A stretch of 64,000 bases of DNA, from the NCBI RefSeq assembly GCF_958979055.1, contig NC_084890.1, positions 29,929,116-29,993,115 of the forward strand, written 5' to 3'. The stretch's first letter is position 1. Each line of letters begins with the position of its first letter. Below are positions 9,799-21,960 of this stretch, piece by piece. The stretch comes from Alnus glutinosa. Lineage: Eukaryota > Streptophyta > Magnoliopsida > Fagales > Betulaceae. The notes under the pieces were generated by a model. That model did not search any database and was not told where the DNA came from. It saw nothing but the letters and a program-made list of their open reading frames with translations. A program made the translations under genes and the position numbers.

Positions 9799-12338
9799 GT
9801 GCAATACCAAGTGAAATTGGTAATCTACCAAACCTTGAGATGTTACGTATTGGATTCAACAACTTTAGTGGTCCAATTCCATTTGAGATCTTTAATATCT
9901 CAACAATACAACAAATTAGAATGCAGTCCAATAACCTTTCAGGCCATCTTCCATCAAATATAGGCTTCTTTCTTCCAAATCTCCAAGAACTTGTTCTTTG
10001 GGGAAACAAACTAAGTGGAACAATATCTAGCTCTATCTCCAATGCTTCACAACTTACTGAACTAGATCTGAACGGGAACTCATTCTCGGGCTTAATTCCA
10101 AAATCACTTGGTAATTTATTGCTCCTCAAGTGGCTCAACCTAGCAGGAAATAACTTGACCATTGACTCTTCCACTCCAAAGCTCAACATTTTCTCATCTT
10201 TGTCAAATTTGGCATATCTAAGAGTTTTAGATTTGTCAAATAATCTAATGAATGACATCCTTCCCAATTCTATTGGAAATCTCTCTACTTCTCTTCAAAG
10301 TCTTTACATTGATAATTGCAATATTAAGGGCATCATTCCTAGAGATATAGGCAATTTAAGCAACTTGATGACTTTGTCCCTACATGCCAATGAGTTGGTT
10401 GGACCTATTCCAACTACTGTGGGAAGATTGTACAAGCTTCAAGCTCTTATTCTTGATGATAATAGACTAGAAGGTCCCATCCCATCTGAACTTTGTCATT
10501 TGGAGAACTTGTATAAAATGCATTTTAGTGGTAATGAGCTTTCTGGACCCATTCCCGCATGGTTGAATAATCTCACTTTTCTAAGATATCTTTACTTGGA
10601 CTTTAATCAATTAAACTCTACGATTCCATCGAGCTTGTGGAGCCTTACATATATCTTGGAGGTCAAGCTCTCAGCAAACTCTTTAAGTGGCCCTCTCTCA
10701 TTAGAGATTGGAAACATGAAGGTCTTGAGAGTATTAGAGTTATCAAGAAATCAACTATCTAGTCATATCCCAACAACAATTGGTAGCCTCAAAGATCTAG
10801 CTAATCTCTCACTGGCGAACAATCGATTAGAAGGCTTAATTCCAGAATCTTTTGGTGAATTGGTAAGTTTGGAATTCTTGGACCTTTCCTGTAACAATTT
10901 ATTCGGTGAGATTCCGAAGTCCTTAGAAGCAGTTTCACAACTCAAATATCTAAATCTTTCTTTCAATAGACTACAAGGAGAAATTCCTGTAGGAGGACCA
11001 TTTGTGAACTTCTCTGCTGCATCATTTATGTCAAATGATGGACTTTGTGGTTCTCCTCGACTGCATGTTCCCCCATGTAAAGCAAGTGATCCTCGACCAA
11101 AAAAGACCGCAGTAGCACATATACTCAAGTATGTATTACCAACGATTGGATTAACAATGCTTGTAGTTACTCTTGTGTTAGTATGGACAAGACACCATAA
11201 AAGGAACATGAAAATTCCAGTGGAGGAAAACCCATTACCACTAGCCACGTTGAGAAGAATTTCCCAACAAGAACTTCTACAAGCAACAGAAGGGTTTAGT
11301 GCAAGCAACTTACTTGGTAAAGGGTGCTTTGGATCAGTATACCAAGGGAGACTTTTAGATGGAATGATTGTTGCAATAAAAATTTTTGACTTGGTAGTAG
11401 AAGGGGCTTTTAAGAGTTTTGATACAGAGTGCGAGGTACTACGCAATATTCGTCATAGGAATCTTCTTAAAATCATCAGCACTTGTAGTAACATGGACTT
11501 CAAAGCTTTTGTACTGGAATACATGCCTAATGGGAGCCTAGAGAAGTGGTTGTATTCTCAAGACCGCTGCTTGAGTATCTTACAAAGACTAAATATAATG
11601 ATCAATGTCGCATCAGCACTAGAATACCTTCATTATGGTTATTCAGTACCTATTGTTCATTGTGATCTAAAGCCCAACAATATCTTATTAGATGAAGATC
11701 TGATCGCACATGTCGCTGATTTTGGCATTTCCAAGCTTTTGGGTGATGGGGATTCTATGGTGCAAACCATGACTCTCGCTACTATGGGGTATATGGCACC
11801 AGGTGATGTTTTTATCCTACATTTAGAACTTGAAACTCTGACATTTTATTCATGCATACTTGATTAACTATAGCCTTTTTGTAGAATATTGGCTATAGCA
11901 CTTTATATATTTGGAATTATTTTTTCATTCACTATTGTGCAATACATTATTATGTTCTCATAATTATTTGCTCTGTTACAAATAGAGTATGGGTCAGCAG
12001 GAATTGTTTCTACAAGTGGCGATGTGTATAGTTATGGTATTTTGCTGATGGAAACTTTCGCAAGAAAGAAACCTACTGATGACATGTTTGCTGGAGAAAT
12101 GAGCTTGAAGCGTTGGGTAAATGAATCATCAGCCATTTCAGTAACTAAAGTCATTGATGCCAATTTGTTGACAACCGAAAGTGATTATGCTTCTATAAAG
12201 GATTGCATATCATCCATAATGGAGTTGGCATTGCACTGTTGTGCAGAGTTACCTGAGCAGAGGGTTAATGCAAAAAGTATTTCAATCACACTCAACAAGA
12301 TCAAATTGAAGTTTCTACAAGATAGTGAAGGAAGCTAG
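9799..12338 (+). CDS. LRR receptor-like Ser/Thr kinase, non-RD, 5'-incomplete
   Basis: Two coding exons, 9799-11802 and 11986-12338, joined across a 183-nt intron (CACCAG|GTGATG ... AATAG|AGTATG). Together they are open for about 785 codons to TAG 12336-12338. Order: about 17 LRRs starting GAIPSEIGNLPNLEML, a C-terminal LRR cap (NDGLCGSPRLHVPPC), a membrane helix at about 11115-11190 (YVLPTIGLTMLVVTLVLVW), then a kinase. The kinase has a P-loop (GKGCFGSVYQG, about 11313), the ATP-binding Lys at 11379 (VAIKIF), a non-RD catalytic loop (HCDLKPNN, Asp 11664) and DFG at 11718. The family acts at the plasma membrane in perceiving microbial patterns. All visible kinase residues are intact. The oddity is the missing start: no signal peptide, LRRNT or intact first exon lies upstream, only fragments at 6110-6733, 8605-8735 and 8818-8889. 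Either a pseudogene with an intact 3' part or a gene using an unrecognised 5' exon. Confidence 0.85.
11986..12338 (+). CDS. Last exon: kinase C-lobe end
   Basis: 353 nt encoding EYGSAGIVSTSGDVYSYGIL onward, which completes the APE motif across the splice, to the C-terminus (LNKIKLKFLQDSEGS). It matches the 46591-46946 exon along its whole length. The split inside APE, one base into the Glu codon, is the conserved intron position of the family. Confidence 0.85.
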
Positions 12339-12531
12339 TATGATAGCATCAAGTTTGTTTATAGCTCTTTCATGTTTGTGCTCTTGAAATAATATACCAA
12401 GACTCCCTTGATATTTGAAAACCATACTTCACATACTATTGCAACAAATATTCCATGAAATATCTCTAGAGAAAAAGACAAAAGAAAAATAATTGTGAAA
12501 AAAAAAAACTTGTATTTTTTATGCGTATTGA

Positions 12532-12681
12532 ACTCTACAATAAAATGGTTTATTTATAGTTAAATGAAGTGAAAAAAGAGATGAAACACAAAAATTTCAA
12601 ATTTGCACTCTACAATAAAATGGTTTATTTATAGTTAAATGATGTGAAAAAAGAGATGAAATATAATATTTTCAAATTCGC
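12532..12681 (+). repeat. 75-bp tandem duplication in the 3' flank
   Basis: Two adjacent copies start at 12532 and 12607 with ACTCTACAATAAAATGG and end near TTTCAAATT(T/C)GC. Each carries an AATAAA, so the duplication also doubles a possible polyadenylation signal about 200-270 nt after the stop codon at 12338. Confidence 0.9.
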
Positions 12682-12699
12682 ATATTATTCCTAGCATCT

Positions 12700-13097
12700 T
12701 TGGGGCCGGTAGTAGTGTTATACCTATAAATACCATATCTGCATGTTATCCTAACATATACCATTCCTCATGCCAAAGATTTATGGCATGCTTGAACATG
12801 GTTCCATAGTCCAAGATATACATTATTTTCTAGAAGCTATGCATCATTTTCTACTATAAGAAAGATGAAGTTCCACTAAATCTAAAGGATGAACAATATT
12901 GTGGTAATCAAGATTCAGTCATTTGAGGAAATGAGAATTGAAAGGACTATCCTAGATTATCTAGCAAAAACTATGGATTAATATTCTTCCATGATTTTTT
13001 GATTGCTTAAAATTACTGTTTTATGTATGACATAGTAGAATTGATTTCTTGGAATATTGGTTACATTTTAATTTTATAATTAAATTTTTTGCTTGAT
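12700..13097 (+). repeat. 3' flank paralogous to 47570-47974
   Basis: Shared stretches include CATTCCTCATGCCAAA, GGCATGCTTGAACAT, GAAAGATGAAGTT and AGTAGAATTGATTTCTT in the same order. The duplication that produced the two receptor genes therefore extended at least 750 bp past the stop codons. A further partial copy lies at 48900-49010. Confidence 0.8.
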
Positions 13098-13167
13098 TGA
13101 AAAATGTGCATAATTAGATCATAAATTTCATATTTTAGTGTTAGATCAGTTTTCGTTTGGTGACATG

Positions 13168-15266
13168 TGTGTCGACCCATTTTTATTTTTATTTTTTTTA
13201 TACAAAACGTAAAACGAGTCCTCACAGTGGCACGACTATATGTTGCAAAGCCAACATATGGCACATGCCCCATAACATGTACCTGATAATCAAAGTATAA
13301 CATATATCTATCTATGCAGCGAAAAACATAAATCTGAATAGCAGAAATTACAACTTATACATCTATCACAAATTAATTACAACAAAAAGCCATTTAACAT
13401 CTATCTGTCTGAGTCTTATTAACACAATAATTACAAAACTATGGCTTTACAAAGAATAAGTGACACAAAGGTCACGAGCCATACCAAACCTATAAAATAG
13501 TGGACAACCTGTGGTCCGACAATTACAACTGCCGCGGCAAGCTTCAGTCATAATATCCCAAGCACACTGCTACCAACTCATCCACTATACTGAAGAACCT
13601 GCAGCCAAGGAAACATCATCTACACGGTTGTGGTGGTATCCACATCCGCATAGGTGAAAGAATGAGTTCACCGCCTTAGCATAAAACATACTAAGACCTC
13701 AGTGATATAAGACTAAGTTTTCACAAAGAACCAATCTTTCTTTTATTTTTAGTCGTGCGAGCACTATATTAGTCACAATTTACCAATAGCTAATACAACA
13801 AACACCGGTTATTCCGAAAACATTTAAAACATACTATATAGCTGTGAACATATGTAGAAGTTCAAATCTACCGCTTGGAAGTTTCTACATATAGACCCCT
13901 CTATAATAATACTTTTCATTGGTCGCTCAGACATATGTGCATACGATCACTCCATCACAGATATCACGTATACACATAAGTCTTAAGCAAAGAACATGGC
14001 ATCTTACTCTTCCATACTAGGATAACATCCTTTAACAAAACACTTGCAACACCATATCTAATCATATTTCAGCTTCATGCCTCGAACGTCAGTAGATCAT
14101 GAGAGCACCAGAGCAAAACTCAATCATGCTAACATGTCTTTCCTGAAGAACAATAACAGTCAACCTTCTTACTCATAGACATGCCATTACTCATGCCTGG
14201 GTAGCCATGTATCCATGTACTTTCAAGTTCAATGTATGACATCTTAACACATGACTATCCGATAGAAATATACATAAGCATTTTTCATTTAAGACACTTA
14301 TGCATATCAACACGTCTAGTGAAAACTACTCATAACATAAAAACATCACTCATAAAACAATGTTATACATGATATGCACGATTGGGTCTACTGGGGCTTC
14401 GGTCCCCCACGATGCTGATAACTGATGTTTAACTGTATCCTGCTGCTTTACTGTTGTACTACTGTTGATGTATGCTCTATACTACATGCTTTATGTTCTG
14501 TTTTTGACCAATATATATTTCACTACTGTATCATGTTGAAATCATGCAGTTGCTAAATCACGTCCTCTTAAAACTAAACAAATCTAACATTTTATCTAAC
14601 ACTTTGAAATCATTCAAAACATAGTTTTTTCATAAAATCTAAACAGTTTCAACATGACATGTTCTCAAACAACTTTGCATAATTTAAATTCCAACCGCAG
14701 AATAAAACACTTTAAATCAATTCAATACTTTTCACATTTGCACTATTTCTTAAACATCATTGATAGTTTAAACATAATCAAAACTAATCAAATCATCTCA
14801 AAGCATATAATTCATCTTATGATTTGTTCGGTTTCATAAACAATATATATTTTTATCAATCTATTACATATAAAAATATAAATATTTTTCTCAGTAAGTG
14901 GAATACCCACCTTGGCTGCATTGGACTCCAACTCGAACACTCTCTTGGACTCTAGTCACTTAGACTCTACATTGGAGAACCAATTAAAGTCTCCAATTCG
15001 AACACGATCCTGCAAACATTGGTATCGTTAGACTACACTATTGAATCACATACTCTATGACATCCTATACCCGCATGCTCACACGTCACGTCACTCGCTT
15101 CTAAGCTATCTAAATACCTTAAGCTATTATTAGATTAGTCGTTGGTTATAGGTTAATTCCACTTTAATCTTTAAAACACGTTTACTATTTTATTTGTCTC
15201 CTTATTATACTTACAGCATATCGTCTTTATTGTTAATCTTTTTATAGCTTATTGCTTATGTACTAA

Positions 15267-15304
<38 letters not shown>

Positions 15305-17520
15305 GCTTAACAAGCTTAAACCCAATCTAAAGATACACTTAAACACTTGATGTACGTAGATAGGTAAATTGGGTATCAAGTTACCTTATTATCATTTTTA
15401 ACTACAAGCCTTATAGTTGTTTATCCATTTAAGCTAAATGCATTCGGTTCATATATATAAAGCTAAGTGCATTCGGTCCATATATATATAATGCTTATCA
15501 AGCTAAGCATAACCTCATAAAACACTTAGGTTTATATTGCATAAGTACATTAATCACCTAATTACATCACCACTAGGCTTTGGAACCTCTTCATGTATTT
15601 CTATAATGTCACTATTTTATGTTTGTTGTCTTAAGGCTATTTGGACAATTTACAATTTTCAAGCATTCTCATTTAAGCATTACACTTAACACTTAATCCT
15701 TGCTAATCACTAGTCATCTATGCAACTCTGATTCTTTCATTACATAAACACTTGAGTACTTAAACTATAGAGCATAATCTTATTTAACATGTTAACTTAA
15801 TAACCCTTATTGCAATTTATGTGAATTTATTTATTTGATTTTAACCCTCATCTCATTCGGCCTTACCAATATCATGTAATCCAATTTTAACTTCTATCCA
15901 TAATTAGTCCAATAACAAAGACCTATATACACTAACTTCAACATTAAAACTTCAACTCTTCTTTAACAACCAACTTAACCGATCTAAATAAATTCAACCA
16001 TTAAACATCAACGTCAACAATTACCCAAATCAAGACTTTAACTAACATAAGCTACCATAAGTATTAAACTCATTTTCAAACAAATAACCACCAAGAACTA
16101 AACTTCATCAACCGATTCCCATCAAAACCCATAAAAATAATACAAATCAAAACTAAGAACTCACCCATTAAATCCATTAAACCAACTCCAAGGATACCCA
16201 TTCGATAATCCTCAACAAAGTCCCCTAAAAATTAATCTCCATATAACACCCAAACAAACTTTCATCCTTATTTAACACAATCTTTAAATTATAAACATCA
16301 ACAACTCATTCATCCAAATCATCAACCCAGAACTAGATTTGGATTTCACCAAACAAACACCCCTCTAAACTACCATCAAAACCATCCATTAACACAACCA
16401 ATACACACACAATACTCCATAAATCCACTTACATATATTCAGCCATCCTCTCCAAAATCACAATAAAAAAAACCCTAGGTTTTCATCTCAAACCAAAACC
16501 CCAATATTATTAAGACAGAATATCCACATACTTCCAACCAAAACCTTAACCTAATCACCATCAAAACTAACCCACTCTTTAATCAACACATAATCAACAA
16601 AATAGCAACTACAAATTAACAAGAAATTATAGAAAATCTATCAAGAAGGAAGGATCCTCTGCCCAGACGCCGGAAATCATCCCAAAATTGCCGGAAATTT
16701 GCTCCTTTGGTTCAGTCGAAGTCGTCCAACAGCACACACCGGCCGATCAACAGTAGGATCGGGCCTTCGCACGGTTTCTGCACGGTCTGGGGTTCACGGG
16801 TTCTGAGTCTGCTCCGGTTCTTCCTCTCTCTCTCACGTGTTCGTCTCTCTCATGGGTTCACTGTGCGTGTGTGCGTGGTAGTGAGACGAAGGGAGGAAGA
16901 AAATGGAAGAGAAGGAAAAAGGGAGAGGGAATTAGGTGCAGGAACAGGGGAGGGGCTGCTGTGTGCGGCAGGGGAGAAGGGAGAGAAGAAAAAGAAAAGA
17001 AAATGGGAAGGAGGAGCTGCTGTCCACCGAAAGAGAGGAGAGAAAAAAGAAAGAAGAAAAGAAAAGAAAAGAGGAATGGGGCATTTGGTCAAAATAATGG
17101 GGCTGCCTTTTTTTTTTCTTTTTTTCTTTGTTTTTTTTACTTTAGTAAAGAAAAGGTTAAGGATGGGATATCCTTCAAAGCCAACTAATGGCTGACATGT
17201 GGCAAGAAAATTCCCATTTTATTTTCAAAGCCCTCAACTCTTATAAATTGCCACAAGACCCCATTATGTTAAAACTTTATATTTTAACAATTAATATATA
17301 ATCACGCATTTATTCAAACTACATTTTACTAATATGATTAATTATTTATTATTTTCTAAAGGCCCGTTAGTAGTATTTTATTATTTAAATTTCTATTATT
17401 TTATCTTAAACTCAATTTCATTCCAATACTTTAAATTTACCTACTTAGAACTTATTATTTGTCTCATCTATTTAATAAAATACAATTTATTAATTACTAA
17501 ATGTTTTATTGGTCTTTACA
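13168..17520 (-). mobile_element. Solo LTR, large Gypsy-like family, copy 1
   Basis: 4353 bp. In its own orientation it starts TGTAAAGACC (17520 end) and ends GGGTCGACACA (13168 end). It is flanked by a perfect 5-bp TSD, ACATG (13163-13167 and 17521-17525). It matches copies at 35602-38935 and 56154-60429 through most of its length. Examples are CGTATACACATA(A/G)GTCTTAAGC near 13970 and CATCTACACGGTTGTGGTGG near 13617. It has no gag-pol genes, as expected after LTR-LTR recombination. A (TA)n tract lies at 15270-15302 and a purine-rich belt at 16890-17085; the open frames there are artefacts. The TG...CA ends with a GGGTC(G/T)(A/T)CACA terminus suggest a chromovirus-type Gypsy LTR, which is an inference. 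Confidence 0.9.
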
Positions 17521-17525
17521 ACATG

Positions 17526-18444
17526 TCAATCTATAAGCCTCTTGATGACAAAGCCTGCAAGGAATGAAAACCGTGTCGGGAGGAAAAACATGAAAATTCC
17601 GCTCCAAAGCTTAAATCAGTATTTTTCTGATTTTAGAGCTTAGAATTGCAAAGAGGAAAAAAGCATCCCGAATACCTGAGTAGTAGTGGGGGTATTTATA
17701 GGAAGAGTGTGAGAGTCGGTTGCTGTACCTCGCACATTCGGCAACGTGTCAGGCTAGGAGGGTTTCTCGACAAGCTTGTTATGCGCCACAATCTGGCGGT
17801 TACTGGAACGTGGGTCAAAGTGGGAGATATTTATGCGGAGTAAATCTCTGCATATCTCTTCGCGCTTGGCATATCCCTTCAGTCTAGACGTATCCCGCCA
17901 ATCTCAGTCATATCTCAGCAAATTCTGGTGACTAGGTATTTATGGCAAATTCTAGCAGAGTCGGGCTCGGTAGATTTTGGGCTCGTCCCATTCTGGGAAG
18001 TCGAGATATTTTTTCAACAGTTACCACTCAATTCATTTTATCCGAGATGGCTTTGGTGAAAGAAATTTTATGTACGATTTTACCGAGGCAAATATTTTTC
18101 GAGTCTGATTCTAGCTTGGTCGATTAATCTTCCTTAAAATTGAAGCGTCGCAAGCTGTTCTTTCGGAGAATATCCAAAAATTTGAAATTTAAAAGTCGGG
18201 CCTCAACCGTCTTTAGAAGTGGAAACATCTGAGAGGACATCGTTTCGGTCATGATGAGATTCGGCACGTTGTTGTCGAATCTGTTTGACTTCTGACATGG
18301 CGCGTGTGATCATGCACTCATATTTTTGACCTTGATATCTGATTCACGCGCGTAAATGCGCATGTGATTTGTCTCGTGATACTAGCTCGTTGATTCAATC
18401 GTTGGCATCGATTCGACTCGGCACATTTATGATGGACGTTTTAC
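17526..18444. other. GC-richer segment, possible LTR or UTR remnant
   Basis: About 900 bp with more CpG than its surroundings and a TATA-like GGTATTTATAGG at 17692. It contains no recognisable protein; the open frames at 17646-17843 and 17942-18127 match nothing I know. It lies between the TSD of the solo LTR and an LRR fragment. CTTGATGA occurs at both its edges (about 17540 and 18457), which might be a TSD, but the ends are not TG/CA. Confidence 0.35.
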
Positions 18445-18590
18445 ACGCTAAACTAAATCTTGATGATAATTCATTCTCGAGCATAATTCTGAAATCACTT
18501 GGTAATTTAAGGCTCTTCCAAGTGCTCAACCTAGCAGGAAATAATTTAACTATTGAATCTTCTACTCAAGAATTCAGAATTTTTGGTTAA
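18445..18590 (+). pseudogene. LRR fragment (two repeats)
   Basis: LNLDDNSFSSIILKSLGNLRLFQVLNLAGNNLTIESSTQEF corresponds to 10060-10190 of the 9799 gene (SFSGLIPKSLGNLLLLKWLNLAGNNLTIDSSTPK). It ends in a stop at 18588-18590. It is isolated from any other receptor sequence and is not functional. Confidence 0.8.
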
Positions 18591-19387
18591 AACCTAACTC
18601 ATGATGCAAAAATACCCTTATTTTTTTTAAAATAAAAAGAAAAAAAAAAAAAAAAAAAAAAAAAAATTCTGCTTAGGCAACCCACCGCCTTGCGAGGCCC
18701 ATGGTGGCTAAGTCTGATTCCAACGAGTTTTAGTTTTTTTTTAAAAAAATAATAATAATAATAATTAGTTAATTAAGGTTAAAATTATATTTTACAAATT
18801 TTTTTAGGGTATAAGTGACATTTCACTTGTTTACCATATGATTTGACCGGAAACCCTAACGGTACTGCTGACAATGCAAAATTTTTAAACATTGGAACTC
18901 GACATTACAATTTTTTAAATTTTAAGGGTATGATTGTAAAAATGTCGAAACATTAGGGGGTGGCTGCCGCCTATCCTTTTATTATTATTATTATTTTTTA
19001 GTTTTATAAATGTATATATTTTTTTAATAAAAGTGACAAATGTCATTATTTTATTGGTGTTGATGTTGACACTAATGAAATCAATCAAGTATTTTGATTT
19101 TTTTTTTTTTTTTTTAATTTTGTAAGGAGCGATTTGTAATTTAAGCCAATTATGTGGACTGATTTTACATTTATTTTTTTAATATATTTATTACTTTAGG
19201 CTTTTTTTATTATATTAATTTTTTTATTATTTTAATTTTTAAGAGAATAAGGGTATTATAATAATATATTTTTTAAAAAAAAAAAATTGCATTAAAATCG
19301 ATTGTTTGTTGATGAGCTTTTTTATATATTTCAAAAAAAATAAAAAAATAAAAAATAAACGATGAAGTTTATCAAACAAGCTCGATG
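18591..19387. other. Low-complexity spacer
   Basis: Long A and T tracts, with two short GC islands (18668-18720 and 18955-18975, GGGGTGGCTGCCGCC). The islands recall the GGTGGC-rich interior of the element at 35020-39253. No gene. Confidence 0.5.
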
Positions 19388-19508
19388 ATCTTATCATCAA
19401 ACATTGCCTTGAAATGTCTCCACCGTTTGGGCCTTGAAAATGTCTTGGATTTGAACTTGTCATCAAATTCTCCTACTGCCAATAAATTGGGAGTAGGAAA
19501 GTCATCAT
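19388..19508 (-). pseudogene. Unknown conserved peptide relic, inverted copy
   Basis: The minus strand reads FPTPNLLAVGEFDDKFKSKTF then RWRHFKAMFDDKIIELV and a stop. Related plus-strand copies at 24188-24300 and 53020-53145 carry FPTPNL and FDEKFK. Those two sit directly after a kinase P-loop relic. I do not recognise the family. This copy has the cleanest open frame of the three. Confidence 0.5.
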
Positions 19509-19608
19509 ATAATTAAACTAGGAATAAATTTCCTGGTCAGATACCAATTATACCAATTGAAGTTGTTTGGTAAATAATTGTATAATGAAATATTTAGTAA
19601 AATAGTAG

Positions 19609-20757
19609 GGATTCGGCTTCTATGCGGTACTTTTTAGTACCGCATAGATGCTGTAGTCTAAAAACTACAGCGTTTTGTATTTACTCTTAGTTGAAATTAC
19701 CGCATGACTTAAAAAAGGATGGCACCATTTACTAGCTAACTTCGTTAACAGCACCGTTTACTGATTTTTGTTTCCTTTTGTTCAGCTATTTGTGAAACTG
19801 ATGGTGAAGATTCAAGATGAAGTAAACTTGGTTACGGAGGAACAAGATGAGGATGTAGAAGAAAACCCAGAGGTCACCGATGAGCTACAAGTACACCCAG
19901 TAGAGCAAGAAGAAGAAGACGACGAAGAAGAAGAGAAGAACCCGAAAGTACCAGCAGAAGAAACTCCGTTGAGCTGTTCTTCACCTGAAACTCTTGTAGA
20001 TCCAGAGAAATCAGAGATGGAACAAAGCGTACCCAAACTGGTTCAAGAGAATGAGAACGTCCCAGAAGATGAACCTGAAGCACAATATAAAGAAGAAGAA
20101 GCAGGAGATTCCAAAGAAGCAAGCTTTTTCTCCTTTTCCTTAGTACTCGTGCAGTCAGAGCAAGAAACAGGATAGACAGCGACCCATCAAAGATCCGAAC
20201 CCGAGTACGCAAAATACAACGAATGGGATCCGGGCTTAAAGTCAAAGATCCGAGAAAGTGACACAAAGCGAGAGAGAGAGAGAGCTCGGTCTTGCCAGAT
20301 TGCTTGCTTCTGATGATGTGCGAGCCAAAGCTATCCATGGAGGTCTCCCGGGAGATTTGGGTTTGCAGTACGGACTTATACGATGCCTCCCAGAGAGACC
20401 GGTTAAGAAAACCAACGGAGGCGATGAGGTCAAGAAAAGAGTGAGCACGGAGGACTCCAATCCTACGCACCTAGCGCACCAGTTGCTATAGCCGCTGAGG
20501 TCTTCGTGTTCGTTCCCTGTGGCAGCGACGGCGGTGGGAGCCGGCGCATCAATGGCGAGCATGATAGAGCAAAAGCTGGCGGGGGCCAAGGGGTGCGAGG
20601 AGGAGATCTGGTCTGCCGTTAGTCACTGCTGTTAGGCACGCCGTGTCGCCGTCCAACAATGAATAGAGGTAATCACGCATTTAAGTCACTAGGCTCCTGC
20701 CGTTTTAGTCTACAGCATCTATGCGGTACTTTTTATTACCGTATAGAAGCCGAATCC
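19609..20757. mobile_element. Pack-MULE-like element with captured coding sequence
   Basis: 1149 bp flanked by a perfect 9-bp TSD AAATAGTAG (19600-19608 and 20758-20766), the size typical of Mutator elements. Terminal inverted repeats of about 55 bp start GGATTCGGCTTCTAT and contain an internal palindrome (ATGCGGTACTTTTTAGTACCGCAT in parts). The interior is clearly GC-richer than its surroundings and carries an acidic open frame (19768-20175) and more codon-like sequence up to about 20640. No transposase is present, so it is non-autonomous. Confidence 0.9.
19768..20175 (+). pseudogene. Acidic Glu-rich open frame inside the MULE (captured fragment)
   Basis: 135 codons, strongly acidic (VEENPEVTDELQ, QEEEDDEEEEKNPKV, VPEDEPEAQYKEEEAGDSKEA). 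It has no recognisable fold, signal peptide or membrane segment. The first residues come from the TIR-proximal sequence. The body from about 19795 looks like part of a host gene encoding a disordered acidic protein, cut at 20175. GC-rich sequence at 20180-20640 may be another captured piece on either strand. Function unknown; whether it is transcribed cannot be seen. Confidence 0.5.
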
Positions 20758-20873
20758 AAATAGTAGTAAGAAGTGATTGATGTAATATAAAATTTGAGAA
20801 TATTTTATAGAAAAGTAAACAAAATTTGTTTTGTAGTAGATTTTTTTATTTGAATAATAATAAAAATATTATA

Positions 20874-21395
20874 CCTCAATTCCAAACAATTTATTTTCTA
20901 TAATTTGGTTCAAAATTGCATTTTTTTGTCTATAAAATCGTAATGCCTAACACACCCATAGTCCATACGAATATCTCCGCTTCGACTGTTCCGCTTCCCC
21001 TGTTATTATTCTCATCATAGATTTCTAGATATATAATAGCAAACCTTTCTATACAGTTTTCTACATAGTATCAGAAGCTTCATTATATATCAAGACTTTG
21101 AATTAATACTTGACAGCTCAATTTTTCATTGGGACAATGGAATGTGTGGTGCAGAGATCTGCTTCTAGTCCTTCCATGCTGCAGTGATAGAGGGCTTGAG
21201 TTGTGCAGACAACATTTCTCTCCATTATTTCACAATTAAGATGGTAAAGAATCGATCACATCAAAATATATACTTGATCATTTGACGCAACATAGAGGGC
21301 TTTCGTAGCAACAACTGGAGCAAAGTGGCAAGTGACTGACAACTTCGATAAAAACAACTTGGTTGATGTTGGGAGTTTTGGCATGGTATACAGAA
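20874..21395 (+). repeat. Dispersed duplication block, copy 1
   Basis: About 520 bp aligning at a constant offset of about 2797 with 23671-24192 with only scattered differences, and less closely with 52490-52990. It runs from CTCAATTCCAAACAATTTAT through the P-loop relic (GGGAGTTTTGGCATGGTATA). Confidence 0.85.
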
Positions 21396-21660
21396 GGTCT
21401 TAAAATTGGCATTAATTTGGCACCATATGCATCCACAAGTTTCAAAGCAGAAACCAAAGGCATGCGTCAACGTCTTCGCGGCGAGAATCTTGTAAAAATC
21501 ATATCGCTAGTAAACAATGGCAGTGTCGGTAGTGGGGTAGTGTTCTCACAATAGCTTTCTCGATCTATTTCCTTCAAAGATTGACATTGCGTTGGAATAT
21601 ATATCTCCATCATGCTTATTTCTGCACTGTGGCGCACCGCGCACGGCATTCTTAACCACA
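21285..21660 (+). pseudogene. Decayed receptor-kinase relic
   Basis: Pieces in register with an LRR-RLK kinase N-lobe: IEGFRSNN near 21293, NFDKNNLVDVGSFGMVYRRS at 21341-21400 (P-loop, then stop), and FKAETKGMRQRLRGENLVKII at 21437-21502. A catalytic-loop trace follows at 21594-21656, with CACGGCATTCTTAA in place of CACTGTGATCTAAA. Multiple stops. It resembles LRR-XII kinases (FKxECxxLRNIRHRNLVKII), but the exact source is unclear. Confidence 0.65.
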
Positions 21661-21774
21661 GAAACGCCTATATATAGCTAGATGCATGATCAGGACATGG
21701 TTGAATTAGAAGAAAAAAAAAAAGAAAAAAAGAAAAAAGGAAAAAGACAGATGGAGTCATTGTTGTACGCGCGT

Positions 21775-21945
21775 GGAATATATCCCCATCATGCCTATTT
21801 CTACACCCTTGGGCACGGCATTAATTAATCTTCAGCACAATAATGTGTATATAGGCTATGGTTAGATCAAGACATGGTTGCACATGAAATATCTCCATCG
21901 ATCATGCCTATTTCTAAACCCTCGGGCACGGCATTCTTAAAGACA
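21775..21945 (+). repeat. Repeated catalytic-loop relics
   Basis: Two further copies of the EYLHHAYFYTLGHGIL-like stretch (ATATCTCCATCATGCCTATT; GGGCACGGCATTCTT), near 21778-21825 and 21888-21945. Between them is the DMVAH trace (GACATGGTTGCACATG). With 21594-21656 this makes three in 350 bp, so this exon piece was tandemly multiplied after decay. Confidence 0.65.
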
Positions 21946-21960
21946 AGTAATTTACTATAA

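Noticed and set aside
16707..17195. 162-codon open frame and overlapping frames
   Set aside because: A purine-rich low-complexity belt within a solo LTR. The same belt in copy 3 gives frames at 59730-60114 with different proteins.
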